A DNA stretch of 64,000 nucleotides, from positions 420,001-484,000 of the forward strand of contig NW_026731935.1 of assembly GCF_028476545.1 (NCBI RefSeq). The letters are read 5' to 3'. Numbering within the stretch: the stretch's first letter is position 1; each line of letters begins with the position of its first letter. The notes under the pieces are model-generated. The model saw nothing but the letters and a program-made list of their open reading frames with translations. It was not told the DNA's origin and ran no database searches. Positions 28,201 through 40,610 of this stretch are shown here, piece after piece. The translations under genes were made by a program, and so were the position numbers. This DNA comes from Physella acuta. Lineage: Eukaryota > Mollusca > Gastropoda > Physidae.

Positions 28201-31200
28201 ATAACACCACACCATACCTAAAGGGAGAGAATAAAGCTCATAACACCATACCTAAAGGGAGAGAACAAAGCTCATAACACCATACCTAAAGGGAGAGAAC
28301 AAAGCTCATAACACCACACCATACCTAAAGGGAGAGAACAAAGCTCATAACACCACACCATACCTAAAGGGAGAGAACAAAGCTCATAAGACCACACCAT
28401 ACCTAAAGGGAGAGAACAAAGCTCATAACACCACACCTTACCTAAAGGGAGAGAACAAAGCTCATAACACCATACCATACCTAAAGGGAGAGAACAAAGC
28501 TCATAACACCATACCTAAAGGGAGAGAACAAAGCTCATAACACCATACCTAAAGGGAGAGAACAAAGCTCATAACACCACACCATACCTAAAGGGAGAGA
28601 ACAAAGCTCATAACACCACACCATACCTATAGGGAGAGAATAAAGCTCATAACATCACACCATACCTAAAGGGAGAGAACAAAGCTCATAACACCATACC
28701 TAAAGGGAGAGAACAAAGCTCATAACACCATACCTAAAGGGAGAGAACAAAGCTCATAACACCACACCATACCTAAAGGGAGAGAACAAAGCTCATAAGA
28801 CCACACCATACCTAAAGGGAGAGAACAAAGCTCATAACACCATACCTAAAGGGAGAGAACAAAGCTCATAACACCACACCATACCTAAAGGGAGAGAACA
28901 AACCTCATAACACCATACCTAAAGGGAGAGAACAAAGCTCATAACACCATACCTAAAGGGAGAGAACAAAGCTCATAACACCATACCTAAAGGGAGAGAG
29001 CAGAGCTCATAACACCATACCTAAAGGGAGAGAACAGAGCTCATAACATCACACCATACCTAAAGGGAGAGAACAAAGCTCATAAGATCACACCATACCT
29101 AAAAGGAGAGAACAAAGCTCATAACACCATACCTAAAGGGAGAGAATAAAGCTCTTTACACAATACCTAAAGGGAGAGAACAAAGCTCATAACACCATAC
29201 CTAAAGGGAGAGAACAAAGCTCATAACACCATACCTAAAGGGAGAGAACAAAGCTCATAACACCATACCTAAAGGGAGAGAACAAAGCTCATAACACCAT
29301 ACCTAAAGGGAGAGAACAAAGCTCATAACACCACACCATACCTAAAGGGAGAGAACAAAGCTCATAACACCACACCATACCTATAGGGAGAGAATAAAGC
29401 TCATAACATCACACCATACCTAAAGGGAGAGAACAAAGCTCATAACACCATACCTAAAGGGAGAGAACAAAGCTCATAACACCATACCTAAAGGGAGAGA
29501 ACAAAGCTCATAACACCACACCATACCTAAAGGGAGAGAACAAAGCTCATAAGACCACACCATACCTAAAGGGAGAGAACAAAGCTCATAACACCATACC
29601 TAAAGGGAGAGAACAAAGCTCATAACACCATACCTAAAGGGAGAGAACAAAGCTCATAACACCATACCTAAAGGGAGAGAACAAAGCTCATAACACCATA
29701 CCTAAAGGGAGAGAACAAAGCTCATAACACCACACCATACCTAAAGGGAGAGAACAAAGCTCATAACACCATACCTAAAGGGAGAGAACAAAGCTCATAA
29801 CACCATACCTAAAGGGAGAGAACAAAGCTCATAACACCATACCTAAAGGGAGAGAGCAGAGCTCATAACACCATACCTAAAGGGAGAGAACAGAGCTCAT
29901 AACACCACACCATACCTAAAGGAAGAGAACAAAGCTTATAACATCACACCATACTTAAAGGGAGAGAACAAAGCTCATAAGATCACACCATACCTAAAAG
30001 GAGAGAACAAAGCTCATAACACCATACCTAAAGGGAGAGAATAAAGCTCATAACACCATACCTAAAGGGAGAGAACAAAGCTCATAACACCATACCTAAA
30101 GGGAGAGAACAAAGCTCATAACACCATACCTAAAGGGAGAGAACAAAGCTCATAACACCACACCATACCTAAAGGGAGAGAACAAAGCTCATAACACCAT
30201 ACCTAAAGGGAGAGAACAAAGCTCATAACACCACACCATACCTAAAGGGAGAGAACAAAGCTCATAACACCACACCATACCTAAAGGGAGAAAACAAAGC
30301 TCTTAACACCACACCATACATAAAGGGAGAGAACAAAGCTCATAACACCATACCTAAAGGGAGAGAACAAAGCTCATAACACCACACCATACCTAAAGGG
30401 AGAGAACAAAGCTCATAACACCATACCATACCTAAAGGGAGAGAACAAAGCTCATAACACCATACCATACCTAAAGGGAGAGAACAAAGCTCATAACACC
30501 ATACCAAAAGGGAGAGAACAAAGCTCATAAGACCACACCATACCTAAAGGGAGAGAACAAAGCTCATAACATCACACCATACCTAAAGGGAGAGAACAAA
30601 GCTCATAACATCACACCATACCTAAAGGGAGAGAACAAAGCTCATAACACCATACCTAAAGGGAGAGAATAAAGCTCATAACACCATACCTAAAGGGAGA
30701 GAACAAAGCTCATAACATCACACCATACCTAAAGGGAGAGAACAAAGCTCATAACACCATACCTAAAGGGAGAGAATAAAGCTCATAACACCATACCTAA
30801 AGGGAGAGAATAAAGCTCATAACATCACACCATACGTAAAGGGAGAGAACAAAGCTCATAACACCATACCTAAAGGGAGAGAACAAAGCTCATAACACCA
30901 TACCTAAAGGGAGAGAACAAAGCTCATAACACCACACCATACCTAAAGGGAGAGAACAAAGCTCATAACATCACACCATACCTAAAGGGAGAGAACAAAG
31001 CTAGTACAAGTACTTCACAAGTTGACTTAAGGGGGTCTAGTTTAATTAGTTCACATGATATCTCTGGCGGGATCTTTGCGTGACGTCATTAGGTCGGGCG
31101 TCACCAGTCGTGGTAACACATAATTTTACGCACATACACGTGTATATTATAATATATGCCTGTCTGTTTCTCTCTCTCAAATTCCAAAAACTAGTGCGGT

Positions 31201-34200
31201 AAAAATAAAAATCATTTGAGATTTACAACACGGAGTAGCCTACTTGAATGTGCTTAACTAATCACAATAAATTGTTTTTTGAAATGGTTTTGAATCGCGC
31301 TCTTCACATCAAAATAACATGATCTAAACACCGCGCATTGCCTATATACAAATTGAAGCAATACAGTTTTTATATTCTGTGTCATCTTTATTTGTAATGT
31401 CAAGCTCATGACTCGACCTTGTGTTCTCATACCTTCTACTAGAGTTACACGCATGGACCACACGCGTCACTGTGCATTCAATAGAAAGCTTGAATTAAAT
31501 CCAAATCAATATTTCATTGTATTGAACATTCACGTTGTGAGGCCGACTACATCCTAAGAAAATTAATATTGGTCAATGTGGTCCTTATGTGTAGCTCTCT
31601 CAAATGTTCTCAAAACAATTGGTTTCAATGTGGTCCTTATGTGTAGCTCTCTCAAATGTTCTCAAAACAATTGGTTTCAATGTGGTCCTTATGTGTAGCT
31701 CTCTCAAATGTTCTCAAAACAATTGGTTTCAATGTGGTCCTTATGTGTAGCTCTCTCAAATGTTCTCAAAACAATTGGTTTCAATGTGGTCCTTATGTGT
31801 AGCTCTCTCAAATGTTCTCAAAACAATTGGTTTCAATGTGGTCCTTATGTGTAGCTCTCTCAAATGTTCTCAAAACAATTGGTTTCATTGTGGTCCTTAT
31901 GTGTAACTCTCAAATGTTCTCAAAACAATTGGTTTCAATGTGGTCCTTATGTGTAACTCTCAAATGTTCTCAAAACAATTGGTTTCAATGTGGTCCTTAT
32001 GTGTAACTCTCAAATGTTCTCAAAACAATTGGTTTCAATGTGGTCCTTATGTGTAACTCTCAAATGTTCTCAAAACAATTGGTTTCAATGTGGTCCTTAT
32101 GTGTAACTCTCAAATGTTCTCAAAACAATGTATGGTTTAATGTGACACTTGTAACAAACATGTAACCAACGGGGCCCCTAGACGTAGGGGCCCCGCGGTC
32201 CAGGGACCCTCGAGCTTTTAAAATAAATATGGAAAAACTACTTTTTTATTTGTTCTTCTTCGTTATTTTTAGGAGGGAAAATATACTCGGAACCGTAAAA
32301 TTGCTATAAAAGCAGTTGGCGGAAAAAAAAAAAGAATAATAACAATTTTCTTTGTTATCAGAAACTATAGCCCTTGAAACTATTGACGCTCTCATAAAAT
32401 TATTTTTGAAATGAGCGTTATGTGGGTACAATAATGTGATCTAGCCCCTATGATGTCAAACGGAAGTATTTTAGAATGTGCACATATCTGCAATCTGGTT
32501 TCGGTCACGTTGAAAAATATAGCTTATAATATCATACTAGATTAACGTTTGACACAGTCATAGATATTTAAAAATATAGCTTATAATATCATACTAGATT
32601 AACGTTTGACACAGTCATAGATATTTAAAAATAAAGCTTATAATATCATACTAGATTAACGTTTGACACAGTCATAGATATTTAAAAATATAGCTTATAA
32701 TATCATACTAGATTAATGTTTGACACAGTCATAGATATTTAAAAATATAGCTTATAGTATTATACTAGATTAATGTTTGACACAGACATAGATATTTAAA
32801 AATATAGCTTATAATATCATACTAGTTTAATGTTTGACACAGTCATAGATATTTAAAAATATAGCTTATAATATCATACTAGATTAACGTTTGACACAGT
32901 CATAGATATTTAAAAATATAGCTTATAATATCATACTAGATTAACGTTTGACACAGTCATAGATATTTAAAAATATAGCTTATAATATCATACTAGATTA
33001 ACGTTTGAAACAGTCATAGATATTTAAAAAATATAGCTTATAATATCATACTAGATTAACGTTTGACACAGTCATAGATATTTAAAAATATAGCTTATAA
33101 TATCATACTAGATTAACGTTTGACACAGTCATAGATATTTAAAAATATAGCTTATAATGTCATACTAGATTAATGTTTGACACAGACATAGATATTTAAA
33201 AATATAGCTTATAATGTTATACTAGATTAACGTTTGACACAGTCATAGATATTTAAAAATATAGCTTATAATATTATACTAGATTAACGTTTGACACAGT
33301 CATAGATATTTAAAAATATGGCTTATAATATTATACTAGATTAATGTTTGACACAGTCATAGATATTTAAAAATATAGCTTATAATATCATACTAGATTA
33401 ACGTTTGACACAGTCATAGATATTTAAAAATATAGCTTATAATATCATACTAGATTAATGTTTGACACAGTCATAGATATTTAAAAATATAGCTTATAAT
33501 ATTATACTAGATTAGATTAACGTTTGACACAGACGTAGATATTTTGTGACATCAATCGCAAACAGCTTTTCTATATATTATATTGAAATTTAATCTTTTA
33601 TTATACTAGAAAATGAAAAATGTAATATGCGATAGTGTAATAAATAGTGTAATTATTTCACCCACTTTTATAGTTTATTAAATTTCATAAAGAAAATAAA
33701 ATGTACTTTTAATGGATTAGAAAATCGGTTGTGTTGTGTTAAGTGCTGTTGTGTGTTGTATTTGTTGTGTATAGTGTGATATTTTGTGTTGTAATCTCAT
33801 GTGTTCTGTGTTCTGTTTTCTTTTGCATTTCAAAACTTTATTAAATTATTTTTTTTATTTTTTTTTAAATCGTCACGCATGCACCGAATGCGGACTGTGA
33901 AATTGAATACCTGAGCAAAGTTGATGAAAAAGAGCTGATCATTCGAATATTCAAGCAGGCCAGGTAATCTTTGCTCTAGATGTCCACGTGAGTTTCTGAA
34001 GGCCTGAAATGTTTGGTCAAACCAAAGTTTTTTGATAACTAATTGTTAACAGTTTGGGCATAACAGATACATAAAGATAACATGAAGGAGACAAAATATG
34101 AACAATTCTACTGCACAAAGCAACAACAATTCTAATGCACAAAACATAAAAAATTCTACTGCACAAAACATCAACAATTCTACTGCACAAAACATCAACA

Positions 34201-35390
34201 ATTCTACTGCATAAAACATCAACAATTCTACTGCACAAAGCATCAACAATTCTACTACATAAAACATCAACAATTCTACTGCACAAAACATCAACAATTC
34301 TACTGAAGACAATTCTACTGCACAAAACATCAACAATTCTACTGCACAAAACATCAACAATTCTACTGCATAAAACATCAACAATTCTACTGCACAAAAC
34401 ATCAACAATTCTACTGCACAAAACATCAACAATTCTACTGCATAAAACATCAACAATTCTACTGCACAAAACATTAACAATTCTACTGCATAAAACATCA
34501 ACAATTCTACTGCACAAAGCATCAACAATTCTACTGCATAAAACATCAACAATTCTACTGCACAAAACATCAACAATTCTACTGCATAAAACATCAACAA
34601 TTCTACTGCACAAAGCATCAACAATTCTACTGCATAAAACATCAACAATGCTACTGCACAAAACATGAGTAATTCTACTGCACAAAGCATATACAATTCT
34701 ACTGCATAAAACATCAATAATTCTACTGCATAAAACATCAACTATTCTACTGCATAAAACATCAGCAATTTTACTGCACAAAGCATATACAATTCTACTG
34801 CATCAAACATCAACAATTATACTGCATAAACATCAACAATTCTACTGCATAAAACCTGATAATTCTACAACACACGTTATGACAAACTACTCTAAAGAGC
34901 AAAAGAATTGAAGATGAGAACCTTATAGGCCTCCTTTAGTCCCCCATTGTCAGCAATGTTCTCCCCCTGTGTTTGAATGCCATTGACGTTCATCTTAACC
35001 TCAGGGACGCTGTAGTTGTTGTACTGGTCGATAATACACTGTGCTCGCTCCTAAGATTGTAGCAACATGTTTGGCTTATTTTCTATCAGACTAATACTGT
35101 ATTCGTTTTATACTAAACAATTACTTTGAAAGTGATGTACTGTGATCTTCACAAACATGAACTAGAAACATTGTATGAAAACCTAAATAAATCTAATGAA
35201 ATGCTGGAGAAATTGTATCAACCTTAAATCTCCGTATAACTTCATCATCCCACCATTGCACGAGAATTCCATTTTTATCATACTGGCGACCCCTATCATC
35301 GAATCCATGAGTCATTTCATGCCCTATAACCATGCCAATACCACCGTAGTTTAGGCTCCTAAAATGATACAGATATAATTATTCGCATGA

Positions 35391-35433
<43 letters not shown>

Positions 35434-38400
35434 ACGAGCGAACATTTATCCTGCCGACAACGCCAATTGTAACGAGCCAACAGTTACCATGCTCGCAACG
35501 CCACATGTAATGAGACCTAATTGCCTGTAGTGCCACGTGTTAACGAGTTTAACCACTCATTCTAGACAACATTGACCACAGTATAGATACTCAAGATGCA
35601 GGTTCGCTATTGATCCTTTATTACATGAATCAAGAAATGCTTCATAATAACACAATAAATCAACAGGAATGCTTCTCAATAATAGTCTGAATCAACTGAC
35701 CCCTAACAGTCCTTCACTAGGCTTTATATAACTGAATCCACATGTCTATAATCCTCCTTAACACAATACGGCTAACCCGTTCTATAACCGACTTGACATA
35801 GTCACACAGACTGACTGATCTAAGCGAGCGATGAAGGAGGCAAGAGCCTCGAAACGGGAAGAGAGAGGACGAGTTCTGCCGTCCCCTCCTATTTATGCCT
35901 TGAAATCGTAGTCGTACTTGTCTCCATTTCCGTAATCGATACTTGTAATCGATGTATCCGAATACTAATGTCGCAGTTTCTGACGTACCGTCCGATTCAC
36001 TAAAACATCTGCGTCCCATCCATCAAAGTTGACAGCTCGTCTGAAACTTCTCGTACCGTTTCCCAAAATAGCACGCGTTGGCTTTGAGATCGTCATCAGA
36101 CCGATCCAATAAGCCACCTGTTATGGTTGCGTCAGATTTCATACTGCGTCGCGGCTTCTCGTTCGTTATCATTTGTAACTGGTGGTTAGGCCCACCCCAG
36201 TTACATCCACCCCTGCTTTTTTTGTGTGTTTTCAACCACAAACAACGCCTGGCAGGTGCACTTCCTAAATGTCCATCGCATCATCGTAAAAAAAAATTTA
36301 TTGTTCCACTCACTGTCCACGACGTTCCATTCGTATACGATTGACAGTTATACCTATTTCACATATCAACTGTGTCTACATCATCTTCCTGAGACACAAA
36401 ACAGTTCTAGAATTCACATCCACCCTTTCCATTTGGTGCCTTCACCAGTTCACTTCTATAGCTCTTTGAACAGTCTGTTTTCATACCAGCGCGACCATGA
36501 AAGAATTGATGGTTGCTGACAAAAAATTTCGTATTCCTTCTGTTCCTTAAACTTCTCCGCGGACCACTTATCTGATGGTCTACTGTCTCTCTGCTTCTGG
36601 AGGGACCGGGATCCTCATTGTTGCCGGTATCCTCCCCTTGCGTATCGCGGTTGTTCTGTTGATGGTGATATGGTTCCGGAATGGGTATGTGACTTTCCGT
36701 TATAACTTCCGGTTCCCTAATTGTCTTGGGTTTCTCTGTGTGTAACTGCTCTTCTTGCCTATTCCAATATTTCTTTAATTGAGCAATATTCGCCCACCGA
36801 TCCGGTTTGGCGTGATCGATGGGTCTTATCTTAAAGGGGCCACCTGCTGCTTTAGGCATCTCCACGACTTGCCATATCTCCTGTCCCCAGAGATCGTGGA
36901 TTTTGTTTCTGCCTAACGGGTGGCTACGCAGTAATACCCTGTCATTCAGTTTGAGTGGCGGGTCCTTTGTCTGTACCGGCGGTTCCCTTCGCCGTGCTTC
37001 ATGTTCTAGTCTTTCCTGTACTACCCTGTACATTTCTCTAATTCTTCTCATATGTTCATTCACATATTCCAGTGCGGTGTATGAGCCAGTCATACTCTCC
37101 CTTTTTCCTAGGGACAAATCAAGAGGGAGTCGAGCCTCTCGTCCGAACAGCAACATGTATGGCGTAAAGCCGGTTGTGGCATGGGGTGTGCAGTTGTATA
37201 GATATACCAACTCTGGGAGAAAATCAGGCCAACGTTTTTTCTGTTCAGGTTCTAGCGTACGCAGCAAATCATGCATGCTGCGGTTGAACCGTTCACACTG
37301 TCCGTTTCCCTTCGGATTAAATGTGGTTGTTCTAGATTTGTTGATCCCGTAGTGGCTGCACAGTTGGTTAATTACTTCTGACTCGAAAGCCCTTCCTTGG
37401 TCAGAGTGTAATTGTCTTGGTATGCCATATTTGATGAACCAATGTTCTAATAAGACCTTTGCCACTGTTTTGGCAGTCTGATCTCGTGTGGGCACCGCCA
37501 CAGTCCATTTGGTGAATACATCAGTCATTACCAACACATGTTCCGTCCCATCCGATGATTGCTCCAACGACGTAAAGTCCATCGCCACAATCTCTAGTGG
37601 TTTTGTCGCTAGTAGGTGTCCTGATGGCTGTCTCATTTTGACAACTGGCATTTTCGCATGCTGACACCTCACACAAGCCTCACAATGGCGTTTGACCTCC
37701 ATTTCCATATTGGGCCAGTAACACCTCCGTCGTAATATTTTGTGCGTCCTGTCCTGACCCTGGTGTCCTGCCCTGTCATGTGCCAACCTTAGCACTTCTT
37801 CTCTTAACTGTCCCGGCACCACCACCTGGTGTATTGTGCCATCAATTTGGTCATGAATTCTCCGCATGAGAACACCATCCTTTATACTGAGACGGTTCCA
37901 CTGACTCAGTATTTTCTTTGTTTCTCGACCAAATTGTTCTCTTTCCCTTCTTCCTGGGAATTTTTGTTCCTGGACGTGTTTCAATAGCGGTTGTAAGCCA
38001 GTATCCGTTCTCTGGGCATCTCTTATCTTTTTGTGATTAAGGCAATTAAAATCACTACTGTCCATATGTCCGGGCTCTGTGGATATGTGCTCCACCCCGG
38101 TCTGCCCGTTTTGCATCACTTGTACCCCATGAGGGATATCTGTTGACGCTCTGACCTCACATATTCCTGTCAGTGTTTCCTCCTCATCACCCGGTCTCTC
38201 GTAAGGATTCCTTGATAAGGCGTCCGCATTGCCATTGGACCGCCCCGGGCGATGTTTTCTCTCTAGGTCAACGAGTGCCAAATCTGCTGCCCATCGCTGT
38301 TCGATGGATCCCAGCCTTGCTGTAATTTGAAGTTCTTTTTCAATATCTGATAATTTTTCTAGTTTGCCAACACTGTTCTGTTGTCTACTATTTTTATTTA

Positions 38401-40548
38401 CTTCTTCCGATAACAGACGCTCTAAAGATGAACATTTCTCCTGTGCTTTTAATTTGCATGAACTTTTCCTATCCAGTTTCCTGGTTAGACTTTGAATTCC
38501 TTTATTAAGTCTACCAATTTTCTTCTTATCATCATTTTTCTTAGCCAACAAATTGTTCACTTGAAACTTTTCAACATTCAAGTTCATTTCACAGTTCATT
38601 TTTCCACTATCTGATAATTGCCCTTCGAGTCTTGTTTGAGACTCTTTCATTGTTTGTTTCCTTTTGTTTCTTACGCCATAACCTCGCCGCTCTGTAGCCT
38701 TGACCTGCCTTACAGAGGGCGATCGTTTCACCGGACAGTACCGTGCCATATGTCCGGGTTGTGAACAGGACAAGCAAATGGGTCGACCGTCTGCCGTCCA
38801 TTGGAGTGATGGCTTGGCAGGACGCGGCCGTCCAGCCCGTCCCTGTTTTGTACCGTTCTTTTCCTGATTCTCAGCTGTTGACCTGCTTTCCAACCACTTC
38901 AAGCGTTGGTCAACCTTCTCTAGGTGGGCCAACAGTTGAGCCATCATGGTCTCCATCGTGTCGGCCCCTGTGGGTGGGGATTGTCTCTGTTCAGGCACAG
39001 AGACTTTGTCCACCGAACAGTTCGATTGGTCCTCATCCTCGGACCTGCGGATCGCTGAGTTCCTGACCTGAAGGAAGGTCAACTGCTGGTCTCTGTGGAC
39101 CTCCTCTTTCAACTCTCTCCTTAAGATCGGGGTTGCTAGCCCCTCGATGAAATGGTCCCTCAGTAGGCGTACATCAATGTCCGGTGATTTGCCCTTTACC
39201 AAATCAAAGGCCCTGTTCATCCGGTGTGAGTACTCCATCACACTCTCCGCCATTCTCTGCTTTAAGCCCACGAATCCCGATAGCAGTTGCACTCCCGACC
39301 GTCTCTCCCCAAAGGTCTCCATAATCAGATCTAGCACCTTATCTGGATCTGATTGGACGGTCCTATCGTGGCACTTAACCTCTGCCCTAACCGTTTCACC
39401 TATACTGCCCATCAGCAGTCTTAATCTTTCCTCTGGTGACATATGTCTCGAGGCCCAGGCCGCTTTGACCTCTTCACTGAACCTGTTGGTTAAAGTTGGA
39501 TCTCCGTCCCCGTAAAATTTGTTAATATGGGACTCTCTGGGTAGGACCACTATATGGGTCTGCTTCTCGTCCAGAGTAGACATTTTCTTCCTTAAGTACT
39601 AAAAAAAAGAGTTCTTTCTTACCGTGTGTGTATGAAAAATTTTTCCTCGTTCCTCAATTTTCACAGTTCCTGAATGTCCGAATTCACACACACACTAAAC
39701 ACAGTTATGCACAAGGTTGACTATAGGTGCCTTAAACGGCAAGTCTAGTTGAATTCATCCTGATCGCAGCGCCAATTGTGACGAGCGAACATTTATCCTG
39801 CCGACAACGCCAATTGTAACGAGCCAACAGTTACCATGCTCGCAACGCCACATGTAATGAGACCTAATTGCCTGTAGTGCCACGTGTTAACGAGTTTAAC
39901 CACTCATTCTAGACAACATTGACCACAGTATAGATACTCAAGATGCAGGTTCGCTATTGATCCTTTATTACATGAATCAAGAAATGCTTCATAATAACAC
40001 AATAAATCAACAGGAATGCTTCTCAATAATAGTCTGAATCAACTGACCCCTAACAGTCCTTCACTAGGCTTTATATAACTGAATCCACATGTCTATAATC
40101 CTCCTTAACACAATACGGCTAACCCGTTCTATAACCGACTTGACATAGTCACACAGACTGACTGATCTAAGCGAGCGATGAAGGAGGCAAGAGCCTCGAA
40201 ACGGGAAGAGAGAGGACGAGTTCTGCCGTCCCCTCCTATTTATGCCTTGAAATCGTAGTCGTACTTGTCTCCATTTCCGTAATCGATACTTGTAATCGAT
40301 GTATCCGAATACTAATGTCGCAGTTTCTGACGTACCGTCCGATTCACTAAAACATCTGCGTCCCATCCATCAAAGTTGACAGCTCGTCTGAAACTTCTCG
40401 TACCGTTTCCCAAAATAGCACGCGTTGGCTTTGAGATCGTCATCAGACCGATCCAATAAGCCACCTGTTATGGTTGCGTCAGATTTCATACTGCGTCGCG
40501 GCTTCTCGTTCGTTATCATTTGTAACTGGTGGTTAGGCCCACCCCAGT

Positions 40549-40610
<62 letters not shown>

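Larger units (their letters stand above)
35430..40552 (-). mobile_element. Ty3/Gypsy-type LTR retrotransposon, young, non-autonomous-looking
   Basis: The 5123-bp element lies in an intron of the peptidase gene, in the same orientation. Two 776-bp LTRs (35430-36205 and 39777-40552) begin TG and end CA when read as placed and look identical. A purine-rich tract precedes the 3' LTR (near 36206-36230 on the minus strand), and a TGG-starting primer-binding-site-like segment follows the 5' LTR (below 39776). Internal parts seen: Gag-like region, CCHC knuckle, a short RNase-H-like end, and integrase. Not every expected pol part is visible, so it looks not whole, with about one major break. Matching LTRs imply recent insertion. 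Both flanks are TA repeats, so the target duplication cannot be delimited. Confidence 0.93.

Noticed and set aside
22711-30528. Open frames encoding repeats of [12 protein letters not shown] on the minus strand as protein genes
   Set aside because: They exist only because the unit is 39 bp. The frame is that of a copied splice acceptor, not of the exon, and breaks at every 34-bp unit.
31075-31090. Intronic CRE (TGACGTCA) as a regulatory element
   Set aside because: A single octamer without supporting context.
34017-34781. Cys-Ser-Arg-Ile-Val-Asp repeat frames
   Set aside because: 24-bp satellite within an intron of the peptidase gene.
36819-37352. Plus-strand frame opposite the LTR element's integrase
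   Set aside because: Antisense shadow of the minus-strand frame.
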